From: Mercurialis annua | Lineage: Eukaryota; Streptophyta; Magnoliopsida; Malpighiales; Euphorbiaceae | Length of the DNA: 64,000 nt | NCBI RefSeq assembly: GCF_937616625.2 | Contig: NC_065570.1 | Coordinates: 41,857,665 to 41,921,664 of the forward strand | Direction: 5' to 3' | In this document: in pieces, positions 1 to 9,702 of the stretch | How the letters are laid out: each line of letters starts with the position of its first letter | Position numbering within the stretch: position 1 is the stretch's first letter | Program-made: the position numbers and the translations under genes | The notes under the pieces: generated by a model | What the model was told of the DNA's origin: nothing | The model's input: only the letters and a program-made list of their open reading frames with translations | Databases searched by the model: none

Positions 1-420
1 GAAGACTCGGATAAAGCGCGTCGCCTGAGGGATTCGCTCAAAACTCGTATCTGCAAAGTAACTTTCCTATTTGGATATAAACTCCAACTTAGGAATATAA
101 GTCTATTCAGGAAAATATTCTTGAATAAGACCTCTACTTGAGTAAGGGATCTATTTCCTATTCAATATCAAACCCTACTAAATAGGAATCATTTTCATAT
201 TCAAGGTATACTAGGTATTGACTCAGCTACTATATAAAGAGTTTGAGGTACGCCTAAAATGACAATTACATTCATATACTCAAAACGCCGCTCAAGGCTA
301 AACTGACTTATGCATCAGAGAGTTAATCAGACCACCACCGTCCGATTAGCTTCTACCCTGTTTTGTAAGTTAATCATTGAATTAGAATAAAGATTCCATC
401 ATGAATTCGGTCATAAAGTA
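1..420 (+). mobile_element. LTR tail of a gypsy (Tat-like) retrotransposon, cut by window edge
   Basis: The stretch has the look of the promoter-proximal end of an LTR: a TATA box (TATATAAAG, 231-239) is followed by text ending in a 'gctcaaggctaaactgact' phrase and a 'catcagagagtt' phrase of the kind seen near the R/U5 part of plant Tat-type LTRs. No coding frame is present. The upstream LTR end lies outside the window and the downstream end is not defined. Family placement is from remembered motif style, not from alignment. Confidence 0.4.
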
Positions 421-556
421 AATTTTTTGTATAAAATATATCATTAATGACATTATATTAATTAATTATTACATATGAAACCTCGTTCGTTGATTTGTGG
501 GTCCATTATGTCGAAAGACTTCATCAAAGCATTGTTCATAAATTATATATTTTTTT
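421..556. other. AT-rich intergenic sequence, no feature
   Basis: Simple AT-rich DNA between the LTR tail and the foldback element. I see no gene or repeat boundary here. Confidence 0.5.
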
Positions 557-953
557 GAGTAAATTATGCAGGTTTTTGAGATATAGCATAATTAACAGTT
601 TGTTATCTTTTATTTTAAACATTTACTTAATGGTCTCTCAATTTTAATTCTGTTAACTATGAGACCCTTCTATTAATCTGGAAAATCAAATCGTTTAACG
701 GAATTGAAACTGAACTATCAAATTGCTTAAAAGTGAGGTACCAAATCATTTAACAGAATTGAAAGAGAGGGATTAAATCGTTCATATAATTAAAGGTGCC
801 GTACCAAATCATTTGAAAATAACTGTTGAAATTAACGGAGGGGCCTAATATTTAAAGAAATTAAAAATGAGAAACCAATAAATAGATTTTTAAAACAAAA
901 GGTATAAAATTGTTAATTATGATATATCTGAGAAATCTTAGCTTAATTTGTTC
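557..953. mobile_element. Foldback MITE-like element
   Basis: The two ends are inverted repeats of each other over about 45 bp: the left end reads GAGTAAATTATGCAGG then TGAGATATAGCATAATTAAC, and the reverse complement of the right end reads GAACAAATTAAGC then CAGATATATCATAATTAAC. The interior holds imperfect short repeats of a 'caaatcatttaacagaattg' phrase. It has no coding capacity. Flanks are T-rich and no clean target duplication can be assigned, so the superfamily is open and the exact ends are approximate. Confidence 0.5.
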
Positions 954-1066
954 TTTATTTTATTTTGGATCGTAAGGCATCTTGATTTAGTTCAATATTA
1001 AATTATCATGAAGTCATTTTTTCAATGTTTGTTTGGACTCGGTGTTTAAAAATATAGAATTTATGA

Positions 1067-1075
1067 ATTTAAAAA
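1067..1075. repeat. 9-bp target site duplication of the 1076-2212 element (left copy)
   Basis: ATTTAAAAA, repeated exactly at 2213-2221 immediately outside the other end. Confidence 0.6.
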
Positions 1076-1418
1076 GAGTTTTTTTTACAAATACCGGGAA
1101 AAATGAAAATATTTACAAAAATGCAACATACATTTTTTCTTAACAGAAATACAAATAATTACAAAAGTACAATTTTTTAAAAAATAATTACAAAAATATA
1201 TTTTTTATATAAAATGCGATTTTTCCAGATTTATATATGTTTGGTATATAATACGTATATAATCTGTATATAATTCATTAATTTTGTATATAATCCATAT
1301 ATAATTCGTATATAATACTAATTATATACGTTTTCAAAAAAAATCAGATCTGAGAATGAAAATATCAAATCTGAAAAATGGAGAAGATGAAGATGAAGCC
1401 AAACTGAAAATCAAAAAA

Positions 1419-1721
1419 GGGTTAATTACATATAAAATCGTGACCTTTGCGCCAAGTTTTAAAAATACCATAACCTTTAAAACGTGTTAATTATAGACAC
1501 CACCTTTCATTTTTTTTAAAAATAACATCGGCGATTTTTAGTGGCATTTTTGCTGACGTGGCAGACCCATCGGCTGTCCAAGTCAGCAAAATTTCACCAA
1601 AAAATGTGCCATGATAAAATTTAAAAAAAATGAAAGGTGATGTCTATAATTGACAGGTTTTAAAGGTAATGTTATTTTTGAAACTTGGTGCAAAGGTCAT
1701 GATTTTATATGTAATTAACTC
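1419..1721. mobile_element. MITE, GGGTTAATTACATATAAAAT family, copy 1
   Basis: Starts GGGTTAATTACATATAAAAT and ends with its near reverse complement (one terminal mismatch, ending aactc). The perfect 9-bp duplication ATCAAAAAA lies at 1410-1418 and 1722-1730. The inverted arms extend over about 120 bp each, so the RNA or single strand would fold into one long hairpin; the loop region carries a 'gctgacgtggcag' phrase also present in the two sister copies (15140-15457, 30821-31139). Nine-bp duplication suggests MULE-type mobilisation. The open frame over its right end is spurious. Confidence 0.8.
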
Positions 1722-1872
1722 ATCAAAAAACAAACTGAATAGATCTATACATACAACAATAAATACTAAATCTATACACACAAATCATAGAGCTATACAC
1801 ACAAGTCATAGATCTACACATATAAATAATAGATCTATACATGTAAATATAATTTTAAAATATTACACTCAA

Positions 1873-2003
1873 ATGGCGGCAGAGTGGAGGAGATAGCAGC
1901 GGCGGCTTGGGCGAGAGGGAACAGCGGCGGCGGCGTGGACGTGGAGGCACAGCGGCGGCGGCGTGGAGGGAACAAGCGGCGACGGCGGTAGAAGGATGGT
2001 TGT
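1873..2003. other. GC-rich triplet-repeat block inside Pack-MULE candidate
   Basis: Dense GGC/GCG-type triplets (repeated 'cagcggcggcggcgtgga' phrase) in an otherwise AT-rich element. Could be a captured exon or 5'UTR fragment, as in Pack-MULEs, or an expanded triplet microsatellite. Neither strand gives a recognisable protein. Confidence 0.5.
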
Positions 2004-2221
2004 TGTGTGCTTTGAAAAATGAGGTTTGATGATGGGTGGTGGACATTAATGGATAGAAAAGAAAAAAAAAATTAGGATTTTGAAAAATAAGGAAGAGAGG
2101 ATGTATTTTTGGTGATAAAAAAATAAGATGGTATATTTATTATAAAGAGAAAGTATAATATAGCATGTTTGTAAATATTTTACCTTAATATGGTATAGAG
2201 TGTAAATATTTCATTTAAAAA

Positions 2222-3091
2222 TTTATTGAAACTGATGAATTTAAGTGAATAGTTTTACAATCAATAAAATATTAAAACTATATATATTATGTAGAAGTAA
2301 ATAATAAATTTAAACTTTTTCATCTCCTATATAAAAAATAAATTAAAAAATAAGGATTGATAAAATTTTATATATGGGATTCTCATTTTTCTTTTATTGC
2401 ACCAAATAATATTTTAATTCTACTTATTTAAAATTCATCAAATAGAACATTGTTTAAAGAAAACAATTAGGCTTAATCATAAAAAAAGGCAAACCTTTAG
2501 GTCTTTCATCTTGTGTGTTAAACTTTATCTACCATGATTAAAAAAAGTGAGTGAAAGATGTTAAAAAAAGTCTCAAAACTTAAAATATATACCAAAATAA
2601 TTAATAATATATAAATTTCAAGAAATTAATTAACCGTGTACATTCTAAAAGTACATTAATATATTTATTATTCAATTATTAATAAAATATGTAAATTTAG
2701 GTGTAATCTCCAGCCCGTAACTTTTTAATTTACAATTTTACAAGAGGTGTGAGCTTATTCAAAATTCAAATTATTAAATTGAATTTTATTATACATATTA
2801 TTAATAATTTATTAAAGTAAAATATTCAAAACTAAGGCTCATTTGTCAAATATATTATAATTTAATGCATGTTTAGTTCATTAACATTTCTATTGATGTT
2901 AAATATATCCAAGCTTAATTTTTAGACTTAATGGTGAAAAAATATCCAAACATTTATGATTACTTTTGGAATTTAATCTAAATCCTTAATCTTTAATAAT
3001 AGCTGAATTATATTTTTCTGTTGTAATAATAGCTCAAGTTTGACCACTGATTTGACTGTTATTGCAATAAAAAAATACAATTTAGTTATTA
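2222..3091. other. AT-rich intergenic DNA, no gene
   Basis: No coding frame with recognisable homology. The part at about 2937-3000 resembles the reverse complement of about 16050-16120, just outside the opposite end of the MULE, so the MULE inverted repeat may be longer than annotated. Confidence 0.4.
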
Positions 3092-3100
3092 TTATAAAAA

Positions 3101-3300
3101 GAAAAAAGGTAAAAAAATCTCTCCAGATTTTTCTAAAAGGACAACTAAATCCTTTTTCTTTTTTGGGCACAATAAACCCCTTTGATTGTTATTTTCGAAT
3201 AGAAACCCCCCTTCGTCCATCTGCTTCTGTTAACGTGCTGACTTGTCCATTAAACTTACTTCCCTCTCTCCTCAACGTTAATTCTTTGCTGACCCCAAAG
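3101..3300 (+). repeat. MULE terminal inverted repeat, left
   Basis: Matches the reverse complement of 15845-16041 with scattered mismatches; both contain a 'ctgac.tgtcc.t.aa' segment and a 'ctcctcaac' segment in the same order. Confidence 0.65.
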
Positions 3301-3479
3301 TCTCAAATCCCTAATTTCTCTCAATCCCTTATTCTCCTTTCTGTTTCATCTTCTTCTTTGTAATAATCCGATTTTTTGGCAAAGATAATTTATGGGTTAT
3401 TACGTTGTTTTGGCCAAGATAAGCCATAAAACAAGAAAATTTCCGAAATTAGATCGGAAAAGTGTAACTTTAAATTAAG

Positions 3480-4302
3480 ATGGATTGTGTACCGGTCCTC
3501 CATGACTTATCTCCATATTACAAGGCCCTCCTTGAAAATTTCTCCTGCTGCATGTTTTTTTGTTATGTCCGCATCCATAATGGCCCAAGAATTTGGGTAC
3601 ATATGGTTATTCTCATCCTTGACAATAATAAATAAAATTATTCCCTTGCTCACACCCTTTAGAAAACAATCATCCATGTTAATGATGGGTTTGCAGCCAT
3701 TCAACCAGCCTCCCTTATAGGCTTCAAAACAGATAAACAACCTCTAAAACACCCTTCTTCCATCTTGTAACCTTATTGGACAAAGTTCAACCTGCACAAT
3801 ACGGCCAGTATATAATCTTCTAAGTTCAGCTGCATATCATGAATCCTTGCCAACTTTGTAAATTGCATTAAGTTCAGTCATCACTTTCCTCTAGGTTCTA
3901 TTGCATATGGCCTGGGAAACTTTCACTCTATACTCTTTCTTCAAGGCTAGACTTATGTCTTTACTCCTCCGGGAAGGATTCTTCTTAAGGCTTTTGGCAA
4001 AATATTTGTTGCTTGCACTACGTTTTACAAACTTCTTGCCACATTTGTGCTCCAAAATTAATGTCTTGATCACCATCATTTCCTCATTCAAAGATATACT
4101 AGCAAAACATGAGAAAAGGGCAATTTGTTTCTACACAAACTGCCCTAATTCTGCCAAGTTCATTCTTCTTAAATTTGACTGGCATCCCATGGGTTACTGA
4201 GAAGATAGCTAATGCCTTCCCAACTTCTTTTGCATCTTCAAATGTCATTCTGAAGCCAAGGAATCAACTGATTTTTGACTCCACCTCTTTTTCTTACTTT
4301 TT
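3480..4302 (-). pseudogene. MULE transposase, DNA-binding and start of DDE domain, truncated
   Basis: Minus-strand frames read in order: 'GMTFEDAKEVGKALAIF' (about 4250-4200), then 'LILEHKCGKKFVKRSASNKY' (about 4060-4000), the zinc-binding DBD of plant Mutator transposases, then 'GWLNGCKPIINMDDCFLKG' (about 3720-3660), which includes the position of the first catalytic Asp. Several frame changes and stops separate these. The frame stops at 3507 and the sequence runs into the terminal repeat, so the second Asp, the Glu and the SWIM zinc finger are missing. The product could not catalyse transposition. Confidence 0.75.
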
Positions 4303-7300
4303 TGTAATACTCTGAAATTTAAGTAGTTTAAAAATAAGCCGTAAGTCTCATTTTAAATAATAAAAATGAAAAAAATACAATATTGAGCGGATTAATTAAA
4401 TAAAGAGAACATGAGTAGGTCGATATTGAAATTTAATAAGAAAATTTCAATAATGATATTTCATAAGAAAAATAGAATTTAATTTTAAAAAGGAAATTTT
4501 TTTTAGAAAGTAGCTAAAAGTACACTTTAGCTCAAAATTGAAAAATAAGATTTTAATTTCTGGAAAATAGAAATTAATTATTGAAGGAAATTATTATTTA
4601 TAAAAATAATATCTATAAAATGGTTATCAGTAATTATTAAAATGAAATTTGGACGAAAAAGTTTGAAAAAAATGCAATTTAGCTCAGACTGGAAATTGAC
4701 CGTTTTTGGTCAAAATTGCCAAATTAAATTATTGGAAAGTAAAATTATTAAATATGTAAAGGATATTATTTATTGAAAATAAATACTACGGAATTTATCG
4801 GAATTAAAAGATTTAGCTTTCGACGATAAAAAATAAACAATTTTAAGTTAGAAATCGAACCGGTTTAAGTCGATTTCTTTGAGGACCAAAGAGGACTCTT
4901 TGCCAGAAATAAAAATATCCAAGGAAATGATTTTTACACTCAGCAATTCACTTATTTTCAGCAGAAAAAACCCGTACCCATCTTCTTGCCCAAACCTCAC
5001 ATGAAACTCAAAGTTTAAACATCCGTAACTTTCTTAATTTTGATCCAAATTGAGCGATTCTTACTTCCACGGAATGAGGAAAGGATCCTCTACTGGATTA
5101 TTGCTTCAATTTGAGGTAAATTTGAGTGTTTCCAGTTAGATTTTTCTGAGTTTGAGTTCGGGTTTTGTTGACTTTTGGGAGTTTTGTATGTTTGATTGAT
5201 GATTTGTGACATTGAGCTTGAATTGGATAATTTGGATGGTGAAATTGAGCTTGGAACTTCGGATTCGATCCTCCATCAAGGTGAGGCTCCATATCTTAAA
5301 TTTAGAAAGTATGATTTGTTGAAATTGGATGATGAATTGGCTAATGTATTAGGCAATGTCATGATGTTTTGTATGTTTGACAATTGATGATTATTGTTGA
5401 TAAATGATGAATTATTTTGGATATGGAATGTGGCTTAGGATTCGTCCAAGATGTTAATATGATATTGTGAGGATCAAATGTTAATTTTAAGCAATTAGTT
5501 TGAATAATTAGAGCTGAAATGGAATTAAGTTTAGTCGTGAAAGTTTGAATGAAAACTAAGTGACTAATTTGAGATCGGACGTAAAATACGTTTGAAAATG
5601 GATAAAGGGACTAAGGTTTTAATGAATTGAAATGGATGATTATGGAGTATATAAGGCTGTTTTAAAAGGATTAAAATAATAATAAATTGAGTTATAAAGT
5701 ATGCGTTTTGAGTTTAAAACTCTAAACGTTACGAGCTAGTCTCAGTTTAAACGCAAAATGGTTTTGAAACTAAACCTTAAGCTATGGTTTAAATAAATGA
5801 AAATGGATGGGTATATTGAGGGATAGGGGCTGTTTTAAGTGATAAAGTGTATAAAAATTGAAGTTAAAGGTTAAGTGCTTTACGTTTAAAACGTAAACTT
5901 AAAATTGACGCTAAGTGCGAAATTGACTTAAAAATAAAAGGATTATAAGTCAAGTTAAATGTATAAGTTGGTTATGAATGATATAACCATTAAGAATATG
6001 TTTGATTAAGGTTTTGAAAGTGAAATTTGGACGATACGTATTCAAAGCGATTAAATATGTTATCGGCTTTAAATAAAATTGTCGAAGCGTTAAAAGCTAA
6101 AATTGATATTTTAAAGAATATCAAATTGAAAGATTGTATTGAAATTAAAAGTGCATCGACCTAAAGCTATAATTTAGATCTATGTTATTGGTTATATGTT
6201 TAATAGATTTAAATGTATTTGATTATGATTGTGAAATAGGTATCGAAGAGCTAAAGATTCGACGATTATGGCATAAAAGGGTTCAACCAAAGTTATAAAG
6301 TTATGAATATTTGGATAGCAAGTCATGAGTATATTTTACTTACGCGTATCATCGTATAAAAAAGTTAATTGATTTAATATATGAATAGTATTTAAATGTG
6401 TCGCATAAATAGTGTATTGGATTTAATTGCATCGAATTGATTATATGGATTGATTGAACTGAATTGTTTGTATAGGATGGGATTGATTATCTGAAATTAT
6501 TTGTATTGAGTTGGATTGTATTTCTTTTGCTTATTTGATGATTATTTATAAAACGTGTATTGGGCATGATCCGAATTAGTATGTGATCACATGTCGAGTC
6601 AAGTTTAGATGACATAAATAGATCATAATAAATTGAATTATCGTTGCAACCATCGTTAATTGAAGTAACTCGGTCGAACTATCCCCATACTTATAGTGAT
6701 CGATTGTATTGATATAAGTGTGATACCAATTTTTAACTCGGTCAAATTATCCCGGGACTGTATCACTGGGTTTCAGTTAAACTCGGTCGAACTATCCCGA
6801 GACATTATCTGAGACGACACGAGAAAGCAGTTCTAGCTAAGCCTAGGAAGATTTCTAGGTTAAGAATTGTTCAGGATTAAAATTCAGATCGGATCAATTG
6901 TTTCCCAATTGAATTGATTGAAATCAATATGATTGTATTGATGTGATTGTATATATAATTATTTTTTAAATGCGATGCTTATTTTGATAATATGTTAAAT
7001 TAATGTATATCTAACTCACCTTGTAGCTGACCCCATGAATTTAAATGTTTTTCAAGTGCGTACACCTAGGACTTGGCTAGAAGTCTTTTGCTCGGAAGTC
7101 ATATTTTGCATGTACAATCCCGATTTCCTTGTCTGCTGCAGTAGTGTTTGTCTTACAAATTATAGCATAGCATATAAACATTTTGATATTGCATATATTT
7201 GTCGTTTTGATGTATGTGCCTATTGTCTATGATGTTGTATTCCATCAATGGAGGTAGATTTCCGTAGTATGACCCTAAACACTAGAAGTACGTATGTCGG

Positions 7301-7527
7301 GTTAGTACGTATGATATACGAAAATGAAAATCTGAAGTATATTGTGTTGTTTTTGCTAGTGTATAAATGTGTAATTGTTAAATGCTTCTTCTTATAGGGT
7401 CAGTACTTGATTATTATTTAAATGATTTGAGAAAACATTTTAGTGAATTTTAGGCTTGCTACGGATTTCAGAACTACCATTCCCATTCCCTAGCGCAAGT
7501 CTCGGCTCGAGATTCCGGGTCGTGACA
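4303..7527 (+). mobile_element. Solo LTR, gypsy chromovirus type (A)
   Basis: Begins TGTAATACTCTG and ends GGGTCGTGACA, the same ends as all chromovirus LTRs in this window, with no internal region. It sits inside the MULE transposase gene; the flanking 5 bp are TTTTT (left) and TTTTC (right), a one-mismatch duplication in a T-rich target. About 3.2 kb. Around 6660-6800 it holds three copies of a 'taactcggtcgaactatccc' motif also reiterated in other LTRs. Open frames inside it (for example near 5098-5387 and 7035-7232) have no family signature. Confidence 0.8.
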
Positions 7528-8386
7528 TTTTCTTTCTTTTTGCTTCATCCTCACTACCATTGCCACCCTTTTCATATGACCCTAAATCATCATTTGAAAA
7601 GTATTCTGATGCCTTCCAAATAGAATTGCCATCTTTTGAGCCAGTTGACTCATCACTATCAAGTTTTGACCCACTATCACTCTCATTGCGAGCCTCACCT
7701 TCAGCCTGTGACTCATCTACATCATCTGACCCACTTTCAGCCTCATTTTGAGGTTTACTTTCAGACTCACACTCATAGTTAGTCTCACATTGAACTTCTA
7801 GCAAGGATCCTTAGCCTCACTTTTAAACTCAGACTCTGCCTCTAACCCACTCTTAAACCTATCATCAGCCTCACATTGAACTTCTAGCTCAATTTCAGCC
7901 TCTAATTGTACCTGAAATTTAACCTCAGCCTCAAGTTGTACCTGATTCTCAAGTTCTAGCTCAATTTCAGCCTCTAATTGTACCTGAAATTTAACCTCAG
8001 CCTCAAGTTGTACCTGATTCTCAAGTTCATCAATTCCAGCCTCACCCGTAGTCTCTACCTCTAAGTGACAATAAATTTCATCCACAAAAAGAAATATATG
8101 ACCACTAATAACATCCACAGCCTCAGCCCCACCCTCATTAGCAATCCTGATCATCAACTGGACCTGCCCCCCTGTCAATCTTATCAATAAAATTTTCACC
8201 CACAACCTAACCATTAACAATCACATCATCGTCATAACAATCAGGTCAATTCAGTTTAAGAATCTCTTCAATTAAGACTGGATTTTAAATATCATGAGCA
8301 GCACAAATATCTAGCTTGACATATTCCATTTTCTTGTTGATAATCCTAAGGATGTTATCATCTGACTCGGCCAGGAACATGTGGGT
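7528..8386 (-). pseudogene. MULE transposase, middle acidic block
   Basis: This block continues the N-terminal domain after removal of the solo LTR (frame around 8386-8300 reads 'ESDDNILRIINKKMEYV'). Downstream it is strongly acidic, rich in Glu, Ser and Asp, the usual linker between the PB1-like and DNA-binding parts of plant MuDR proteins. A 72-bp direct repeat (first copy from about 7883, second from about 7955) encodes a 24-residue unit rich in QLEAE. There are in-frame stops and frame changes. Interrupted on its 3' side by the solo LTR at 4303-7527. Confidence 0.6.
7883..8026 (-). repeat. 72-bp tandem duplication inside MULE coding region
   Basis: Two adjacent copies with period 72, starting 'tctagctcaatttcag' at 7883 and 7955. 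Seventy-two is a multiple of three, so it adds 24 residues without changing frame. Confidence 0.8.
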
Positions 8387-8709
8387 TGACATGTAATACC
8401 CCGTATTTTTACAAGCCACGTGTAAACATTTTATTAGCCAGGAATACGTAAATTAAATTTAAGTGTAAATTTAATTTATAAGTATCCCTAAAAGAATATC
8501 GTAATAATGGAAGTTTAAAATTTAAATCGGGGATTTAAATTTTAATAAAAAGATATGAACGGGATTAATAGTTCAAGAAATACGATTGGAGTCGTAAGAC
8601 AAAAGTATATTGATAATTAATATATCAATATACCACTCTAAGTGGAGAGTTTAACATTTCAGATAAAACTCCAAAATTAAAATGTCGAAACTCGGAAGTT
8701 TCAAATATA

Positions 8710-8712
<3 letters not shown>

Positions 8713-8794
<82 letters not shown>
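8713..8794. repeat. (AT)n microsatellite
   Basis: About 41 uninterrupted AT dinucleotides inside solo LTR B. Confidence 0.97.
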
Positions 8795-8798
<4 letters not shown>

Positions 8799-9702
8799 TG
8801 AGAAAAAAAAAAGATAAGAAGAAGTAGAGAGGCGGTGGAGTGGAGTGAGGGAAAAGAAATGAAAAATGTTTCTTTTAATCTATAAACTTTTATTTCAATT
8901 AGTTTTCAATTATTAACTAATTAAATATTATTCGTTAGTTCAAATTGAAATAAAATAATTTATAAGTCTCGAGCGAATAATTTTGGTGTCATTATTCACG
9001 AAATAATTTGACGAAGCTACCGTCAAAATTTCATGAAATTTGGACGTAGTAATTTTAATCAATTGGGACTAATTTGAACCTAATAAATCTTCTGGGATTT
9101 TTTTAAAGATAAAATATAAGTCGGATGAGAATAAAAATTATTCTTTTTATATTTTATTAGATTTTTGGGTAAAGTTTTACGAAATTTGAAAGTCGTTTTT
9201 GTTTGAATTACAGACGACTATTTAAGAATTTGAGTTAAAGTGATAAATTAGCCAAATCCTATATATATAAACCTTTCATTTGAAATTAAGGTTCAGAGCT
9301 TCATTTTCTTTCTTTTGAAAGGAAATAGAGCAGCTCTGCTCTCTGAAGCTCGCGCGAAGGTTAGGGCTCCGAGCGGTTCCGTCCGTTTCTCGATTCTAAC
9401 TTCGTTTCTTCGATGATTACTCTAGCAATCGAGGTATTAATCCCGTATTAAACGTTTATTTCAATATATTTTGATATATTTCGAATATATATTCATTTAT
9501 AAACGGTTACCGCATCGAACGATTGAAATATACGTTCGAATTGTGATTGGATTGTGTATATGTGAACTAGGACGTTAAAATAGCGTTTTTGCAGCGTTTT
9601 GAAATTCAATAGCTCGTCGGAATGGCCCGTGGATCGATTTTTCCCGGGGCTGGCCTGCTGTGCGCCCGCACAGCAGAGGCTGTGCGAACGCACAGCCAGT
9701 CA

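Larger units (their letters stand above)
1076..2212. mobile_element. Non-autonomous MULE-type element, Pack-MULE candidate
   Basis: A perfect 9-bp direct duplication ATTTAAAAA flanks this unit (1067-1075 and 2213-2221). Its ends are imperfect inverted repeats sharing 'aaaatatttacaaa.atgc' on both sides. Nine-bp duplications and long inverted ends are typical of Mutator-like elements. The interior contains a second nested MITE (1419-1721), AT-rich tetranucleotide-like runs of 'tatataat' (about 1236-1320), and a sharply GC-rich block at 1873-2003. No transposase is encoded. It is younger than the AT-rich DNA around it and older than the nested MITE. Confidence 0.6.

Noticed and set aside
7035..7232. 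65-codon plus-strand frame
   Set aside because: Inside solo LTR A; not conserved as a frame in the other LTRs.
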